Assembly (NCBI RefSeq): GCF_001590865.1
Contig: NZ_BBUY01000002.1
Span: 743,215-807,214 of the forward strand
Reading direction: 5' to 3'
Source: Streptomyces sp. NBRC 110611
GTDB lineage: Bacteria > Actinomycetota > Actinomycetes > Streptomycetales > Streptomycetaceae
Length of the DNA: 64,000 bases
The position numbers were made by a program, and so were the translations under genes. Every line of letters starts with the position of its first letter. The stretch's first letter is position 1. This document shows positions 63,140 to 64,000 of this stretch, piece after piece. The notes under the pieces were generated by a model. That model did no database searches. It was not told the origin of the DNA and saw nothing but the letters and a program-made list of their open reading frames with translations.

Positions 63140-64000
63140 CTACTTCGCGGCGCCCGCCTTCTTCCCGGCGCCCGCGTTCTGCCCGGCGCCCGTCTTGCGC
63201 GCGACCGCGGCCTTCACCAGCCCGGCGAAGAGCGGGTGCGGGCGGGTCGGGCGGGAGCGCAGCTCCGGGTGCGCCTGGGTGGCGACGAGGTAGGGGTGCG
63301 TCTCGCGCGGGTACTCGACGTACTCGACGAGCTTGTTGTCCGGGGAGGTGCCGGAGAACTGCAGCCCGGCCTTCTTCTCCAGCTCACCGCGGTAGGCGTT
63401 GTTGACCTCGTAGCGGTGGCGGTGGCGCTCCTCGACGTACGCCTGGCCGTCGTAGACCTCGCGGACGATCGAGCCCTCGGCGAGCTTGGCGGGGTACATG
63501 CCCAGCCGCATCGTGCCGCCCATGTCGCCCTCACCGGCGACGATGTCCAGCTGCTCGGCCATGGTGGAGATGACCGGGTGGGCGGCGGCCGCGTCGAACT
63601 CGGTGGAGTTGGCGCCCTCGATGCCGGCCAGGTTGCGGGCCGCCTCGATGACCACGCACTGCAGGCCCAGGCAGAGGCCCAGCAGCGGGATCTTGTTCTC
63701 CCGGGCGTAGGTGATCGCGCCGACCTTGCCGTCCACACCGCGGTCGCCGAAGCCGCCGGGGATGCAGACCGCGTCGCAGTCGGCGAGCTGGGCGGCGGCG
63801 CCGGCCGGGGTCTTGCAGTCGTCGGAGGCGACCCACTTGACCTTCACCCGGGCCTTGTTCGCGAAGCCGCCGGCCCGCAGCGCCTCGGTGACCGAGAGGT
63901 AGGCGTCCGGCAGGTCGATGTACTTGCCGACCAGCGCGACGTTGACCTCGTGGTCGGGATTGTGGACGCGGTCGAGCAGGTCCGCCCACACGGTCCAGTC
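63140..64000 (-). CDS. pyrG: CTP synthase, C-terminal part (partial at window edge)
   Basis: The gene runs off the window; about 286 C-terminal codons are present and the N-terminal synthetase domain is outside. The glutaminase domain shows [38 protein letters not shown], the nucleophile in [19 protein letters not shown] and the His-Glu pair in [20 protein letters not shown]. The enzyme aminates UTP to CTP. The extra C-terminal tail ([18 protein letters not shown]) is Lys/Ala/Gly-rich. Nudix gene follows 94 bases downstream on the same strand. Confidence 0.97.
   Translation of the reverse strand, partial: DWTVWADLLDRVHNPDHEVNVALVGKYIDLPDAYLSVTEALRAGGFANKARVKVKWVASDDCKTPAGAAAQLADCDAVCIPGGFGDRGVDGKVGAITYARENKIPLLGLCLGLQCVVIEAARNLAGIEGANSTEFDAAAAHPVISTMAEQLDIVAGEGDMGGTMRLGMYPAKLAEGSIVREVYDGQAYVEERHRHRYEVNNAYRGELEKKAGLQFSGTSPDNKLVEYVEYPRETHPYLVATQAHPELRSRPTRPHPLFAGLVKAAVARKTGAGQNAGAGKKAGAAK

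Overview
The window is a GC-rich piece of an actinomycete chromosome, almost certainly a Streptomyces core-arm segment. The evidence is the codon pattern (G/C in nearly every third position), frequent GTG/TTG starts and 4-bp ATGA/GTGA gene overlaps. Streptomycete marker families are also present: a subtilisin-inhibitor (SSI) protein, two streptogrisin-type proteases, a GDSL lipase of the S. rimosus type, a SepF-like paralogue and an AA10 polysaccharide monooxygenase. From memory (not checked here) the order hmgA ... dnaE2 ... sepF-like ... der-cmk-tyrA ... rluB-scpB-scpA-parA-ald ... pyrG resembles the S. coelicolor SCO1715-SCO1776 region, so most of this is vertically inherited backbone rather than a mobile island. 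I saw no insertion sequence, integrase, tRNA, rRNA or CRISPR array.

Layout. 0-7.5 kb: homogentisate dioxygenase with a coupled GntR regulator, an MFS transporter, an orphan type ISP specificity-domain protein, a small conserved protein, a secreted lipase and a DUF1275 membrane protein. 7.7-13.4 kb: a GT2 glycosyltransferase, a DUF72 protein divergent from an alpha/beta hydrolase-cytochrome P450 operon (with an exact 21-bp five-fold repeat between them), and a GntR-dimethylargininase pair. 13.5-21.8 kb: asparagine synthase, a double GNAT acetyltransferase, a sortase-anchored AA10 enzyme, a divergent Lrp/AsnC-amino acid permease pair, a divergent SRPBCC/TetR pair with an operator cluster, and a PPOX-type flavoprotein. 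21.8-27.8 kb: the damage-inducible imuB-dnaE2 cassette under a LexA-like box, and a DUF3533-type membrane protein. 28-33 kb: an SSI-family protease inhibitor, two streptogrisins and a slipin, with a 12-bp x 8 minisatellite. 33-45.8 kb: SepF-like protein, acyl-CoA dehydrogenase, DHA2 drug exporter, PIG-V-like mannosyltransferase, PAP2 phosphatase, I78 inhibitor, a lone cytochrome oxidase subunit I, an Rpf-like cell-wall lytic protein and hypothetical proteins. 45.9-64 kb: a housekeeping run on the minus strand (der, acyltransferase, cmk, tyrA; rluB, scpB, scpA, an RHH protein, ParA; ald; a STAND-TPR protein; a Nudix hydrolase; the 3' part of pyrG).

The most unusual locus is 50.3-53.1 kb. Two nucleotidyltransferases of the RlaP type flank, convergently, the end of an ADP-ribosylglycohydrolase operon. 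The glycohydrolase start codon directly follows a strong hairpin plus U5 tract, and that hairpin also buries its Shine-Dalgarno sequence. This suggests a conditionally expressed nucleic-acid or ADP-ribose processing module. Second is the ParA/ribbon-helix-helix pair upstream of scpAB, with degenerate tandem repeats and small palindromes between the RHH gene and scpA that could be a binding array. All functions are assigned by reading translated sequence and motifs; no database search was run.
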